The translations under genes and the position numbers were made by a program. A stretch of 64,000 nucleotides of DNA from Ruaniaceae bacterium KH17 (GTDB lineage Bacteria > Actinomycetota > Actinomycetes > Actinomycetales > Actinomycetaceae): contig FZQV01000001.1 of assembly GCA_900199505.1 (NCBI GenBank), forward strand, positions 1 to 64,000, read 5' to 3'. Below are positions 49,923 through 59,144 of this stretch, in pieces. Under the pieces are notes generated by a model. That model had not been told where the DNA came from, ran no database searches, and saw only the letters and a program-made list of their open reading frames with translations. Each line of letters starts with the position of its first letter. Within the stretch, counting starts at the first letter, position 1.

Positions 49923-50599
49923 GACATTCCTTCTTTCGATGCGGGAACGGGCAGGACGAGCCATTGGATATGTGTCCAATGACCAAGTGCGGTGTGGGGT
50001 GTGGTGCGGTCGCGGAGTTCGGAAATCGGGACCTCGTACACGAGCCCGGCGGAGGGCTCGTAGATCGAGATAACCTCGTCACCGTCCGTCGTGACACGCG
50101 GCCGCGAGCCGGGCACGGCGAGCACCACGTGACGCGGTAGCGCCGTGGTGGCGCCACCGCGCGTGTCGCCGCCGGTGTAGAGGAGCACGGGATATCCGCG
50201 GCGGAGCGCGTTGACGAGCTGGCTCGTCATCTGTTCGCCCCGTGCACCGCGGTCCGAGACGGCGCGGTGTAGGTATCGAACCCCCGGGAAGCGGGCGTCG
50301 CGTGCGGCAGTCCACGGCGGAGTGCCGAGGCTCTTCGGCCATTTCGCCGGGCCCACGCCGCGTTGCACGGAGTGGCGTTGGATCCGCCACTGCGCCGCTG
50401 CGATCCGCTCGTCCGCGTTCGCGTACCGACCAGGCGGAACCTCGGGTGGCAAGATGCCCTCGCACTCCCCCGTCTCTAGCCACTGCATCACGCGGGAATC
50501 ACCCGTGGCGGCGAGCATCAGGAGACAGGCCGAGCCGCAGGTAGTCTCGTCCACTTGGCGCACGCGGGCGCCACCGATCTCGACGGGGGCGGTCCGCAA
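49919..50599 (-). CDS. C39-like cysteine-protease-fold protein
   Basis: This is a 226-aa protein with the papain-like/C39 signature at the N-terminus: [19 protein letters not shown], with the oxyanion-hole Gln and candidate nucleophile Cys. A His lies in [11 protein letters not shown] and a third-position candidate is Glu in ISIYEPSAG, where Asp or Asn is usual. There is no signal peptide, so it seems cytoplasmic. The start is TTG at 50599 with weak support. It lies between the small acidic gene and deoC. No proteolytic role in nucleoside metabolism is known to me; the function is unknown. Confidence 0.7.
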   Translation of the reverse strand: MRTAPVEIGGARVRQVDETTCGSACLLMLAATGDSRVMQWLETGECEGILPPEVPPGRYANADERIAAAQWRIQRHSVQRGVGPAKWPKSLGTPPWTAARDARFPGVRYLHRAVSDRGARGEQMTSQLVNALRRGYPVLLYTGGDTRGGATTALPRHVVLAVPGSRPRVTTDGDEVISIYEPSAGLVYEVPISELRDRTTPHTALGHWTHIQWLVLPVPASKEGMS

Positions 50600-50691
50600 T
50601 TCGGTGACGAGGTGCGCGCCCCCAAGCCCTGCTGGGTGCGTGCGAACGCGCCGCGTAAACCACGCGGCGACCTCACCGACGCTTCGAGGCT

Positions 50692-50883
50692 TCAGAGCTC
50701 GTCCTCGCTGTCGCCGCGGCCGGAATCATCGAGCGGGACGTCGATGCGCTGCTCGGCCACGTCCACCGGATCGGCCTCGGGCGTCTCGTCGCCCTCGGGC
50801 ACATACTCGACCGGCTCGGCGTCGGAGCGAGTGTCCTCCTCCGGCGCATACTCGTCGATGGGCTCAAAATCGGCACTGGTCAC
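50692..50883 (-). CDS. Small acidic protein
   Basis: This 63-aa protein is rich in Asp, Glu and Pro (MTSADFEPIDEYAPEEDTRS, ending SEDEL), probably disordered. I do not recognise it. Its ATG overlaps the deoA stop as ATGA, which supports real expression. The next gene, the C39-like protein, begins 92 nt further on. It could be a regulator or substrate of that protein, but this is speculation. Confidence 0.6.
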   Translation of the reverse strand: MTSADFEPIDEYAPEEDTRSDAEPVEYVPEGDETPEADPVDVAEQRIDVPLDDSGRGDSEDEL

Positions 50884-52160
50884 GGTGCGATCCTCTCGAA
50901 GACGACATTCGTGCTCGGCGGAGCCTCAGCTCCGACGTCGATCGCCCCCTTCAGGACCTCCTTCGCCCGCTCGAAGCGCTCCGGAGTGTCCGTGTGGAGC
51001 GTGAGCAGCGGATCGCCCGCCCTGACCTTGTCGCCACGCGTGGCGTGCAACTCGATGCCGGCAGCAAGTTGGACCGGGTCCTCCTTACGCGCACGGCCCG
51101 CGCCGAGCCGCCAGGCGGCCACGCCGACGGCGAGCGCATCCATCCGAGTGATGTAGCCATCCGCTGGGGCCACGAGAGTCTCGGTCTCACGAGGCGTGGG
51201 CAGCGGCGCGTCCGGATCACCGCCCTGCGCGCGAATCATGGCATTCCACGAGTCCATGGCCCGGCCATCTGCGAGCGCCTCCGCCGGATCGGCATCCACG
51301 CCGGCGGACTGCAGCATCTCGCGGGCAAGCGCCACGGTGAGATCCACGACGTCCTTGGGGCCGCCTCCGGCCAGCACCTCGACCGATTCGCGGACCTCGA
51401 CGGCGTTACCGGCCGTGAGGCCGAGCGGCGTGTCCATGTCGGTCAGGAGCGCCACGGTCTTCACACCGGCGTCCGTTCCAAGATCCACCATGGTGCGCGC
51501 GAGTTCACGCGCCTGATCGATGGTCTTCATGAAAGCGCCCGAGCCCACCTTCACATCGAGCACCAGCGAATCGGTGCCCTCTGCGATCTTCTTCGACATG
51601 ATCGAGGAGGCAATCAGTGGGACGCACTCGACCGTTGCCGTGGTGTCTCGCAGTGCGTAGAGCTTCTTGTCGGCGGGAGCGAGACCGGAGCCGGCAGCGC
51701 AGATCACCGCGCCGACGTCGGCCAGCTGGGACATGACTTCCTCGTTGGAGAGCGCGGCCCGCCAGCCCGGAATCGCTTCCATCTTGTCCAGCGTGCCGCC
51801 CGTGTGCCCGAGGCCGCGGCCGGAGAGCTGCGGCACCGCGACCCCGTAGGACGCCACGAGCGGCGCGAGCGGGAGCGTGATCTTGTCCCCCACGCCCCCG
51901 GTCGAGTGCTTATCCGCCGTGGGCTTGCCGAGGCGGGAGAAGTCCATCCGATCGCCGGAGGCGATCATGGCGCCGGTCCAGCGGGCGATCTCGCGGCGGT
52001 TCATGCCGTTCAGGAAGATCGCCATGGCGAGCGCACTCATCTGCTCTTCGCCCACGGCGCCGCGGGTGTAGGCATCGATCACCCAGTCGATCTGCTCGTT
52101 GCTCAGCTCGCCGCGATCGCGCTTGGTGCGAATCACGTCTACCGCGTCAAAGAGCTCCAT
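50880..52160 (-). CDS. deoA: Thymidine (pyrimidine nucleoside) phosphorylase
   Basis: This enzyme of 426 aa cleaves thymidine/deoxyuridine with phosphate. From ATG at 52160 it starts MELFDAVDVIRTKRDRG. The phosphate/substrate motif KHSTGGVGDKITLPLAPLVA and the family SGRGLGHTGGTLDKMEAIPG are intact. It overlaps the cdd stop by one base (TGATG). A longer upstream frame is the back of cdd. The product deoxyribose 1-phosphate feeds a phosphomutase and then DeoC. Confidence 0.95.
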   Translation of the reverse strand: MELFDAVDVIRTKRDRGELSNEQIDWVIDAYTRGAVGEEQMSALAMAIFLNGMNRREIARWTGAMIASGDRMDFSRLGKPTADKHSTGGVGDKITLPLAPLVASYGVAVPQLSGRGLGHTGGTLDKMEAIPGWRAALSNEEVMSQLADVGAVICAAGSGLAPADKKLYALRDTTATVECVPLIASSIMSKKIAEGTDSLVLDVKVGSGAFMKTIDQARELARTMVDLGTDAGVKTVALLTDMDTPLGLTAGNAVEVRESVEVLAGGGPKDVVDLTVALAREMLQSAGVDADPAEALADGRAMDSWNAMIRAQGGDPDAPLPTPRETETLVAPADGYITRMDALAVGVAAWRLGAGRARKEDPVQLAAGIELHATRGDKVRAGDPLLTLHTDTPERFERAKEVLKGAIDVGAEAPPSTNVVFERIAP

Positions 52161-52546
52161 CACTCCTCCAGTTTCTCCGGGCCGAATGCCTGAGGCAGAA
52201 CCTCGGCCATGGTGGTTTCGCCTTCGGGCATGAGTAGTCGTAGATTCGCGCCGCCATGCTCCCAGAGGAGTTGACGGCAACGGCCACAGGGCATGAGCGC
52301 GGAACCGTGGCCGTCCACGCAGGCAAACTCGACGAGGCGCCCGCCACCCGAGTTGATCAGCGCCGAGATGAGGCCGCACTCGGCGCAGAGTGTGACGCCG
52401 TATGCCGCATTCTCCACGTTGCATCCGGTCACGATGCGGCCGTCATCAACGCGAGCTGCCGCACCTACCGGGTACTTCGAATACGGCACGTAGGCACGTT
52501 CCATCGCCGCCGTGGCGGCGGCCGTGAGTTCGTCCCAGTTACTCAT
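52160..52546 (-). CDS. cdd: Cytidine deaminase
   Basis: This small tetrameric zinc enzyme of 128 aa converts cytidine to uridine. Zinc and catalytic residues: CNVENAAYG, LCAEC (Cys ligand and catalytic Glu), PCGRCRQ (two Cys ligands). ATG at 52546 overlaps the stop of the permease (ATGA). It feeds imported cytidine toward the phosphorylase. Confidence 0.95.
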   Translation of the reverse strand: MSNWDELTAAATAAMERAYVPYSKYPVGAAARVDDGRIVTGCNVENAAYGVTLCAECGLISALINSGGGRLVEFACVDGHGSALMPCGRCRQLLWEHGGANLRLLMPEGETTMAEVLPQAFGPEKLEE

Positions 52547-53823
52547 TGCTTGATGTACGGGATGTTCTCGGAGGCGGGGGCACGTACCTTGCCCACGAAT
52601 CCGGCGACGGCGAAGATCGTCACGAGGTAGGGAAGCATCAGCAGGATCTCGGACGGCACCGGCGTACCGATCACGTTGAGCGTGTTGCCGAGGTTGCGCG
52701 CGAAGCCGAACAGCAACGCCGCGCCGAGCGCGCCGAGCGGAGTCCAGTTGCCGAGGATCATCGCCGCCAGCGCGATATAGCCCTGACCGGCGCTCATGTC
52801 CTTCGCAAACGCGAGGCCCGCGCCCACCGTAAAGAATGCGCCACCGAGGCCGGCGATCATGCCGGCACCGATCGTGTTGATAACGCGCGTGCGGTTCACG
52901 TTGATGCCCACGGTGTCCGCAGCCTTCGGGTGCTCACCCACGGCCCGCATCCGTAGGCCCCACCGGGAGCGGAACACGAAGACGGCCAGCAGTGCGACCA
53001 CCAGGTACATGAGGTACACGAGGATCGTCTGGTTGAAGAAGACCGGGCCGATGATCGGGACTTCGCTCAGACCCGGGATCGGAAGCGTCGCGAGTCGTGG
53101 CGGCTTGTTGAGCCCCGCCGCGTTCTCGGTGAGCACCGTCGAATAGAAGAAGCCGGTGAGGCCCGCAACGAGCACATTGAGCACCACACCAATGATGATC
53201 TGGTCCACCCAATACTTCACGGCAAACCACACGAGGAGTGCACCCACAATGCCGCCGCCGATTGCCGCGGCCACGAGCCCAGCAAGTGCGCTTCCCGTGA
53301 TCGTGGCCGTGATCGCCGCGGCGAACGCGCCCATCAGGAGCTGGCCTTCGATCGCAATGTTCACGATTCCGGAGCGCTCGCCGATCAGACCACACATGGC
53401 ACCGAACACGAGGGGCACGGACAGCGCGAGCGAGCCCGCCAGGAGTTGTGGAACGGGAATGAGCCGTCCCGTTCCCGCGCCGGCATACACGAGGAAGCCC
53501 ACGATGAACAGGACACCGAATGTGGTCGGGAGCCACATTCCAGCGGGCGTGCGGTTCTTCGTCATCCAGAATGAGAAGGCGGCGAGAGCCACGAGTAGCG
53601 CCGCGATGACCAGCCCGACGGCGCGCGCTGGCAGCTCGGCCGACGGCAACTGGAAGGCATCCTTGAGCGTCGAGAACTGGAATGTCGTGTGCGCATCGCC
53701 CGCGATGGTCAGGGAGAGCACGAGAATCGCCGCGGCAAGCACCGCGTACATCACGGAGAATTTCCACACCCGCGGCGGCGCAACCACGTCCTGCGAGATG
53801 CTCGTGGTGTCGATGGCGCTCAT
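52543..53823 (-). CDS. Nucleoside ABC permease (second)
   Basis: This is a 426-aa permease of the branched-chain/purine-type family, NupQ-like, with about ten helices. The family stretch MCGLIGERSGIVNIAIEGQLLMGAF is typical, as is WGLRMRAVGEHPKAADTVGINVNRTR for the ATPase-coupling loop. It overlaps the first permease by 4 nt and cdd by 4 nt. Confidence 0.93.
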   Translation of the reverse strand: MSAIDTTSISQDVVAPPRVWKFSVMYAVLAAAILVLSLTIAGDAHTTFQFSTLKDAFQLPSAELPARAVGLVIAALLVALAAFSFWMTKNRTPAGMWLPTTFGVLFIVGFLVYAGAGTGRLIPVPQLLAGSLALSVPLVFGAMCGLIGERSGIVNIAIEGQLLMGAFAAAITATITGSALAGLVAAAIGGGIVGALLVWFAVKYWVDQIIIGVVLNVLVAGLTGFFYSTVLTENAAGLNKPPRLATLPIPGLSEVPIIGPVFFNQTILVYLMYLVVALLAVFVFRSRWGLRMRAVGEHPKAADTVGINVNRTRVINTIGAGMIAGLGGAFFTVGAGLAFAKDMSAGQGYIALAAMILGNWTPLGALGAALLFGFARNLGNTLNVIGTPVPSEILLMLPYLVTIFAVAGFVGKVRAPASENIPYIKQ

Positions 53824-55040
53824 GCCGCGACCTCCTTCCGGCTACGGGCAGTGGGTTTCGGTAGTCGGAACACCCATCTCACGAGCGGCGGTGCGGCCAC
53901 GAGGAGCACGATCACCGACTGCACCACGAGCACAATGTCCACAGGAAGGTGGGTCTGGCTCGCCATCGAGATCGCTCCGGCGCGCAGCGCGCCGAAGAGG
54001 ATACCCGCGAAGACCACACCCAGCGGGCGTGACTTTCCAAGGAGCGCCACCGTAATCGCATCGAACCCAATCGACCCTGCGACTCCGGTGGTCAGTGCCG
54101 CCTCAGTGCCAAGGAGCTGATTGGCGCCCGCCATGCCGGCGAGGGCACCGGCGATCACCATGACGAGCACGGTGGAGCGGAACACCGAGATGCCAGCAGT
54201 GCGTGCGGCGGCCGGGTTTGCTCCCACCGCGCGGAACTCGAATCCAAGCGTGGAGCGCTCGAGTAGCCACCACACCCCGAATGCCGCGAGGAGGGCGACG
54301 ATAAACCCGAAGTGCAACCGGAACGGATCCGGTAACAGCTTGGCGAACTTCACGGTTGATTCGACGTTTGCCGACTTCGGGTTAGGGCTATCCATATGGG
54401 AGAACCAGCTCTGTTTGAGCAGGTACAAGATGAGGTACGCGGCGATGTTGTTCAACATGATCGTGACGATCACCTCGTTGGCGCCGGTCTGCGCCTTCAG
54501 CCAGCCAGCGATGCCGGCCCACAGGGCACCCGCTGCCATTCCGCCGAGCAGCGCCACCAGCATGTGCACCACGATCGGCATCTGGAATGCGTAGCCAATG
54601 TATCCGGCGGTCATCGCACCCACGATCACCTGACCGTTGCCACCGATGTTGAACATGCCAGCGCGGAACGGGATCGCCACAGCGAGGCCCGCCATGATGA
54701 GCGGCGTCGCGTAGACCAGCGTCTCCGTGATCGGCCGGATCATTCGAGTAGTGCTACTGGCCTTCCAGTCGAAGATTGCGCCGCGGAACAGAGCGGAGTA
54801 CGCAGAGGAGACCGATTGCCAGGCCGCCGAGAAGAAGTCTCCCGGCCGAGCAAAGAAGTAACTCAGAGTATCCGTGACGTCCGGATCGGAGAAGATGATC
54901 AGCAGACCACCGACGATGAGCGCCAACACGATCGCCATCACGGTGACCATGGCGCTCGAGGAGAGCATTTCGCGGATCAAGCGATTCTGCGTGGGTTCTG
55001 GCGCTTCCGACGCTTCTGGCGTCTCTACCGCGGTACTCAC
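53820..55040 (-). CDS. Nucleoside ABC permease (first)
   Basis: This is a 406-aa permease, NupP-like, with a longer cytoplasmic N-terminus (TPEASEAPEPTQNRLIREML) and about nine helices. FNIGGNGQVIVGAM and LGFEFRAVGANPAAARTAGI match the family. It is a partner of the downstream permease; the start overlaps the ATPase stop by 4 nt. Confidence 0.93.
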   Translation of the reverse strand: MSTAVETPEASEAPEPTQNRLIREMLSSSAMVTVMAIVLALIVGGLLIIFSDPDVTDTLSYFFARPGDFFSAAWQSVSSAYSALFRGAIFDWKASSTTRMIRPITETLVYATPLIMAGLAVAIPFRAGMFNIGGNGQVIVGAMTAGYIGYAFQMPIVVHMLVALLGGMAAGALWAGIAGWLKAQTGANEVIVTIMLNNIAAYLILYLLKQSWFSHMDSPNPKSANVESTVKFAKLLPDPFRLHFGFIVALLAAFGVWWLLERSTLGFEFRAVGANPAAARTAGISVFRSTVLVMVIAGALAGMAGANQLLGTEAALTTGVAGSIGFDAITVALLGKSRPLGVVFAGILFGALRAGAISMASQTHLPVDIVLVVQSVIVLLVAAPPLVRWVFRLPKPTARSRKEVAA

Positions 55041-56605
55041 ATCGACTCCTCAGCCATCTGCGCCATCAAGGTGTGGTGTTCGGCGGCCTCAGTCTCGGCT
55101 TCTGCAAGCGGAACGCCAGCCATCATCAGGCCCAAGACATCCCGCGAGGTATCCCCCGGCACGATTCCGACGATGTTGCCGCGGTACATCACCGCGATGC
55201 GATCCGCGAGGTTGAGCACCTCATCCAGTTCGGTCGAGACGATCACGCACGGCGTCCCGGTATCTCGCTCAGCAATGATCCGTTTGTGCATGAACTCGAT
55301 GGAGCCGACATCGAGGCCACGAGTCGGCTGCGAGGCCACCAGTAGGCGTAGTGGCCGGGACATCTCGCGGGCAATCACGACCTTCTGCTGGTTGCCTCCG
55401 GACAGAGTGGAGATCGGATCATAGATCGAGGTGAGCCGGACATCGAACTCCTCGGCACGCTGCGTCGCGTTCTCGGCCACCTTCTTTGGCGACATCGAGA
55501 TGCCGGAGGCGAACTCCGCCGTGTCGTAGAGATCGAGGATCAGGTTCTCGGCGATCGAGAAGGAGGCGATGATGCCGTCCGTGGAGCGGTCCTCGGGGAC
55601 GAAGCCGAGGCCATGATTCTGAAGCCGGTCCTTCACGCCCTTCTTCAGCAGATCCGTCCCATCGAGCACGATCTCTCCCGAGACGGGAGTGGCGAGACCG
55701 AGAATGGACTCGGTGAGTTCGGTCTGGCCATTGCCCTGCACACCCGCGATAGCGAGGATCTCGCCGCGGCGGACGTCGAAGGAGATGTCGTTGACGGCAA
55801 CGTGACCGGCATCGTCAACCACGGAAAGCCCGCGCACACTGAATGTGGCGTCACCGGGCTCGGCCGGGTCCTTCTCCGTGGTGAGGGAGACCTCGCGGCC
55901 CACCATCAGTGAGGCGAGCTCCTTCTCGGTGGAGGTGGGCGACGCCTCGCCGACCACCTTGCCACGCCGGATCACGGTGATGCGATCGGCGATTGCGCGA
56001 ACCTCGCGGAGCTTGTGGGTGATGAACACGATCGACGTGCCCGACTCCTTCAACTGCCGCATGATCTCGATGAGTTCATCGGTCTCCCGCGGCGTGAGCA
56101 CGGCAGTCGGCTCATCGAGAATCAGAATCTTCGCATCCCGCGAGAGCGCCTTGATGATCTCGACGCGCTGCTGGGCACCGACAGGCAGGTCCTCGATGAT
56201 CGCATCGGGATTGATGTCGAACCCGAACTGAGCTGACAGGTCACTCACCCGTTTCCGGGCGTCGTCGAAGTTGATCAGACCAGCCGCCTTGGTGGGCTCA
56301 TACCCGAGGACAACGGACTCGGCCACGGAGAAGATGGGGACCAGCATGAAGTGCTGGTGCACCATTCCGATGCCAGCGGCCACGGCGTCGCCGGGGCCCG
56401 TGAACTGGACGGGGACGTCGTCGAGCAAGATCTCACCGCCGTCGGGCTGGTAGAGCCCGTAGAGGACGTTCATGAGAGTGGACTTGCCTGCGCCATTCTC
56501 GCCGAGAAGTGCGTGGATCTCTCCTGGCTCAATGACCAGATCGATGTGGTCATTAGCCACGAGTGGCCCGAATACCTTGGTGATGCCGCGGAGCTCGAGT
56601 TTCAT
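55037..56605 (-). CDS. Nucleoside ABC importer ATPase (two ABC domains)
   Basis: This is a fused-domain ATPase of 522 aa. Domain 1 has Walker A LLGENGAGKSTLMNVL, a degenerate signature (LPVGAQQRVEIIKAL) and Walker B LILDEPTAVLTP. Domain 2 has an altered P-loop (GVQGNGQTELTE) and signature LSGGNQQKVVIAREM, the usual asymmetry of RbsA/NupO-type proteins. ATG at 56605 lies 19 nt past a strong hairpin. Confidence 0.94.
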   Translation of the reverse strand: MKLELRGITKVFGPLVANDHIDLVIEPGEIHALLGENGAGKSTLMNVLYGLYQPDGGEILLDDVPVQFTGPGDAVAAGIGMVHQHFMLVPIFSVAESVVLGYEPTKAAGLINFDDARKRVSDLSAQFGFDINPDAIIEDLPVGAQQRVEIIKALSRDAKILILDEPTAVLTPRETDELIEIMRQLKESGTSIVFITHKLREVRAIADRITVIRRGKVVGEASPTSTEKELASLMVGREVSLTTEKDPAEPGDATFSVRGLSVVDDAGHVAVNDISFDVRRGEILAIAGVQGNGQTELTESILGLATPVSGEIVLDGTDLLKKGVKDRLQNHGLGFVPEDRSTDGIIASFSIAENLILDLYDTAEFASGISMSPKKVAENATQRAEEFDVRLTSIYDPISTLSGGNQQKVVIAREMSRPLRLLVASQPTRGLDVGSIEFMHKRIIAERDTGTPCVIVSTELDEVLNLADRIAVMYRGNIVGIVPGDTSRDVLGLMMAGVPLAEAETEAAEHHTLMAQMAEESM

Positions 56606-56623
56606 CGTTTCCCTACTGAGTGT

Positions 56624-56656
56624 GAAGCGGCCCGGCCAATATGGCCGGGCCGCTTC
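56624..56656 (-). terminator. 14-bp attenuator hairpin between the BMP lipoprotein and ATPase genes
   Basis: GAAGCGGCCCGGCC pairs perfectly with GGCCGGGCCGCTTC around AATAT. It lies after the BMP gene and before the ATPase start. It has no T-run and so probably cuts expression of the downstream genes or protects the upstream mRNA, giving more binding protein than transporter. Confidence 0.75.
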
Positions 56657-56688
56657 ATCCTATCGCTGATGTGACGTGCGTCGCTCGT

Positions 56689-57810
56689 CTACGGAGCGTG
56701 CTGCGTCTCCACCACAATCTCACCGGCGATGATCGCCTCGCGTAGCGCGTCGATCTCAGCCTTCAGCTCGTCCGGAACGGCGTCCTCAAAGTCGTGGAAC
56801 GGAGCGATGTCGACACCCTCGTTCTCGAGCGTGCCAATGTACGGCTCGGAGGTGAAGGTGCCCTCGACGCCCTCCTTCAGCGACTCGAACACGGCCTCGT
56901 CCATCTTCTTCACCACAGAGGTGAGGATGATGTCGCCGTACTCGGTCGAGTAGAAACCGTCGGTGTCAACCCAGATGATCTTGGCGCCGGCATCGCGGGC
57001 GGCAGCGGCGGCACCGAGGCCCACCGGACCAGCAACGGGCATGATGATGTCCGCACCCTGGGCAATGAAGCCTTTGGTGAGGATCTGGCCCTGGTTCGCG
57101 TCATCGAAGCCACCGGAGTTTGCACCGGTCTCGGGCGAGTTCTTGTCCCAACCGAGGAGTTCGACGTTCGTGCCCTTCTCCTCGTTGTACTTCGCAACGC
57201 CGTCGTAGAAGCCATCCATGAAGATGTTCACCGAGGGGATCAGCAGACCACCGAAGGTGGCGACCTTGCCGGTCTCGGTCATGCCAGCGGCCAGGTAACC
57301 GGCGAGGTAGCCGGCCTCTGCCGTGTTGAAGACCAGGGCCTTACCGTTCTCGGTGCCCTCGGCGAAGCCGGAGTCAACGAGCGCGAACTGCAGGTCCGGG
57401 TTCGCATCGGCAGCCGCCTGCGCCGCATCCGCGAGCAGGTAGCCGACGCCAATGATCTGGTCGCAGCCCTGCTGCACCATGGCGTCAACGTTCGGCCCGA
57501 ACTCGTCGTCCGAGTTGGACTCGATGTCCGCGGTCTCGATGCCGAGCTCGGCGGCCGCACGGACGAGGCCGTCGTGCGAGGTCTGGTTGAAGGACTGGTC
57601 GTCCCAACCACCGGCGTCGGAGACCATGCAGCCCTTGAAGTCAACGGCTTCTGCCGGCGGCTCGACGGCGTCTTCGGTCTCTTCCTCAGCGGCTTCCGTC
57701 GTGGGGGCGGCGTCCTCCGTGGCGGGTGTGTCATCGGGGGCCGAGCCACATGCTGCGAGCGAAAGGGCGGCGGTGGCCGCAACAACGCTCATCATCAGTC
57801 TTCTTTTCAC
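56689..57810 (-). CDS. BMP-family nucleoside-binding lipoprotein
   Basis: This surface lipoprotein of 373 aa binds nucleosides for the ABC importer. The signal peptide VKRRLMMSVVAATAALSLAA is followed by Cys (lipobox LAAC) and an acidic linker. BMP family motifs: DAGGWDDQSFNQTSHDGL, VDAMVQQGCDQIIGVGYLLA and IIMPVAGPVGLGAA. GTG at 57810 has AGGAGAG upstream. It is the first gene of the operon, which continues through ATPase, permeases, cdd, deoA and deoC. Confidence 0.94.
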   Translation of the reverse strand: MKRRLMMSVVAATAALSLAACGSAPDDTPATEDAAPTTEAAEEETEDAVEPPAEAVDFKGCMVSDAGGWDDQSFNQTSHDGLVRAAAELGIETADIESNSDDEFGPNVDAMVQQGCDQIIGVGYLLADAAQAAADANPDLQFALVDSGFAEGTENGKALVFNTAEAGYLAGYLAAGMTETGKVATFGGLLIPSVNIFMDGFYDGVAKYNEEKGTNVELLGWDKNSPETGANSGGFDDANQGQILTKGFIAQGADIIMPVAGPVGLGAAAAARDAGAKIIWVDTDGFYSTEYGDIILTSVVKKMDEAVFESLKEGVEGTFTSEPYIGTLENEGVDIAPFHDFEDAVPDELKAEIDALREAIIAGEIVVETQHAP

Positions 57811-57915
57811 AGATACTCTCCTGTGTCATTGCCGCGGGAATGCGGCGTTTGGTCCTTCCGATCTTATCGATCTCTGCGCACCGATCTGACCAAGATAGGG
57901 GTGCGTGATCAAAGC

Positions 57916-57942
57916 GTTATAGCAACTCAAGTAGAACTTGAG
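57916..57942 (-). promoter_or_regulatory. Palindrome and -10-like element before the nucleoside operon
   Basis: CTCAAGTTCTACTTGAG (57942-57926) is a perfect inverted repeat with seven-base arms and a 3-nt spacer, followed on the minus strand by TATAAC (57921-57916). It looks like a regulator site overlapping the promoter. The regulator is not encoded nearby. A -35 match is poor. Confidence 0.55.
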
Positions 57943-57980
57943 GCTTGTTCGGAAAGTCAATACCCGCGCTTGACCAAGGG

Positions 57981-59144
57981 CTAACGCTCGGCGGCGAGGG
58001 CGGTCAGCGTCATCACCTGCGCGCCAATAGCGATGGCGCGCTCGTCAAATTGCGCGTCGCCCTGGTGCAGTTCATACGAGCGCCCGTTCGGCGTACGCGT
58101 GCCCAGCCGGATGAGTGCGCCGGGCACCTCCTGCAGGAACCAGGCGAAGTCTTCGCCCCCCATCGACTGCTCGGTGGAGACGACGTGGTCCGCACCGACG
58201 ACTTGGCGGGCGGCGGCCTCGATGCGCGCGGTTGGCCCGGGCGCATTGACCGCCGGCGGCAAGCCGCGATTGTGCTGCACCTCGACCTCCACATTCAGCG
58301 GCGCGAGAATCTCCTCGATGATCGGAACGATCACCTCGCCAGCCTCGTCCCAGCCTCGCATGTCGAGACACCGCAGCGTTCCGCGCAGAACGCCGTCGGC
58401 CGGAATGATGTTGGGTGCGGAACCGGCCCGCACCATCCCCCACGTGAGGTTCACGCCGTAGCGGAGGTCCACGCGACGGGAGAGGATCGAACCGGCCTGA
58501 GCAATTACCTGGCCGAGCGCGTTCACCACGTCGCCGGTGAGGTGCGGCCGCGAGGTGTGCCCACCGCCTCCGCGAACGGTCACCTTGATCGCGTCCGAAG
58601 AGGCCGTGATCGCGCCCGTCCGCGAACCGATCGTGCCCACATCCTCCTTGGGATCGCAGTGCACGGCGTAAATCTCATCGAGGCCGTCCAGCACTCCCTG
58701 CGGCAGGATCGAGAGCGCCCCACCCGGTTGCGACTCCTCGGCGGGTTGGAAGATCACGCGCGTGCCGCCGTCGTACAGACCCTCGTCATGCATGCGCTTC
58801 AAGGTAAGCGCGGCGCCGAGCGCGATCGCCGTGTGCAGGTCGTGGCCGCACGCGTGCGCGGCGCCGGGAATCGTCGAGGCGTACGGCAGATCGGTGGTCT
58901 CCGGGAGGGGAAGGGCATCGATGTCGGCACGCAGGCCCACCGTGGGATTCTCGCCGATCTCACACACCAGCCCCGTCCCTTCGAGCAGCTGCGGCCGGAT
59001 CCCCGCGGCCTCGAGCCGATGCGCGATCTTCTGCGTGCTCCGGTACTCACTCCACGCCACCTCGGGCTGGGCATGCAGATCCCGCCTCAGCGCGATCAAC
59101 TCGCTCTCGTAGCCCGCCACGATCTCGTGGACGCGTTCCTTCAC
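57981..59144 (-). CDS. M20-family amidohydrolase
   Basis: This metal-dependent amidohydrolase of 387 aa (hippurate hydrolase/N-acyl-amino-acid hydrolase type) is cytoplasmic. Motifs: LRADIDALPL, ACGHDLHTAIALGAA (metal His/Asp), FQPAEESQPGGA (catalytic Glu), HTSRPHLTGDVVNALGQ in the lid domain and MGGEDFAWFL. It overlaps the manC gene by 4 nt (ATGA). Its substrate could be an acylated amino acid or a wall fragment. Confidence 0.9.
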   Translation of the reverse strand: MKERVHEIVAGYESELIALRRDLHAQPEVAWSEYRSTQKIAHRLEAAGIRPQLLEGTGLVCEIGENPTVGLRADIDALPLPETTDLPYASTIPGAAHACGHDLHTAIALGAALTLKRMHDEGLYDGGTRVIFQPAEESQPGGALSILPQGVLDGLDEIYAVHCDPKEDVGTIGSRTGAITASSDAIKVTVRGGGGHTSRPHLTGDVVNALGQVIAQAGSILSRRVDLRYGVNLTWGMVRAGSAPNIIPADGVLRGTLRCLDMRGWDEAGEVIVPIIEEILAPLNVEVEVQHNRGLPPAVNAPGPTARIEAAARQVVGADHVVSTEQSMGGEDFAWFLQEVPGALIRLGTRTPNGRSYELHQGDAQFDERAIAIGAQVMTLTALAAER

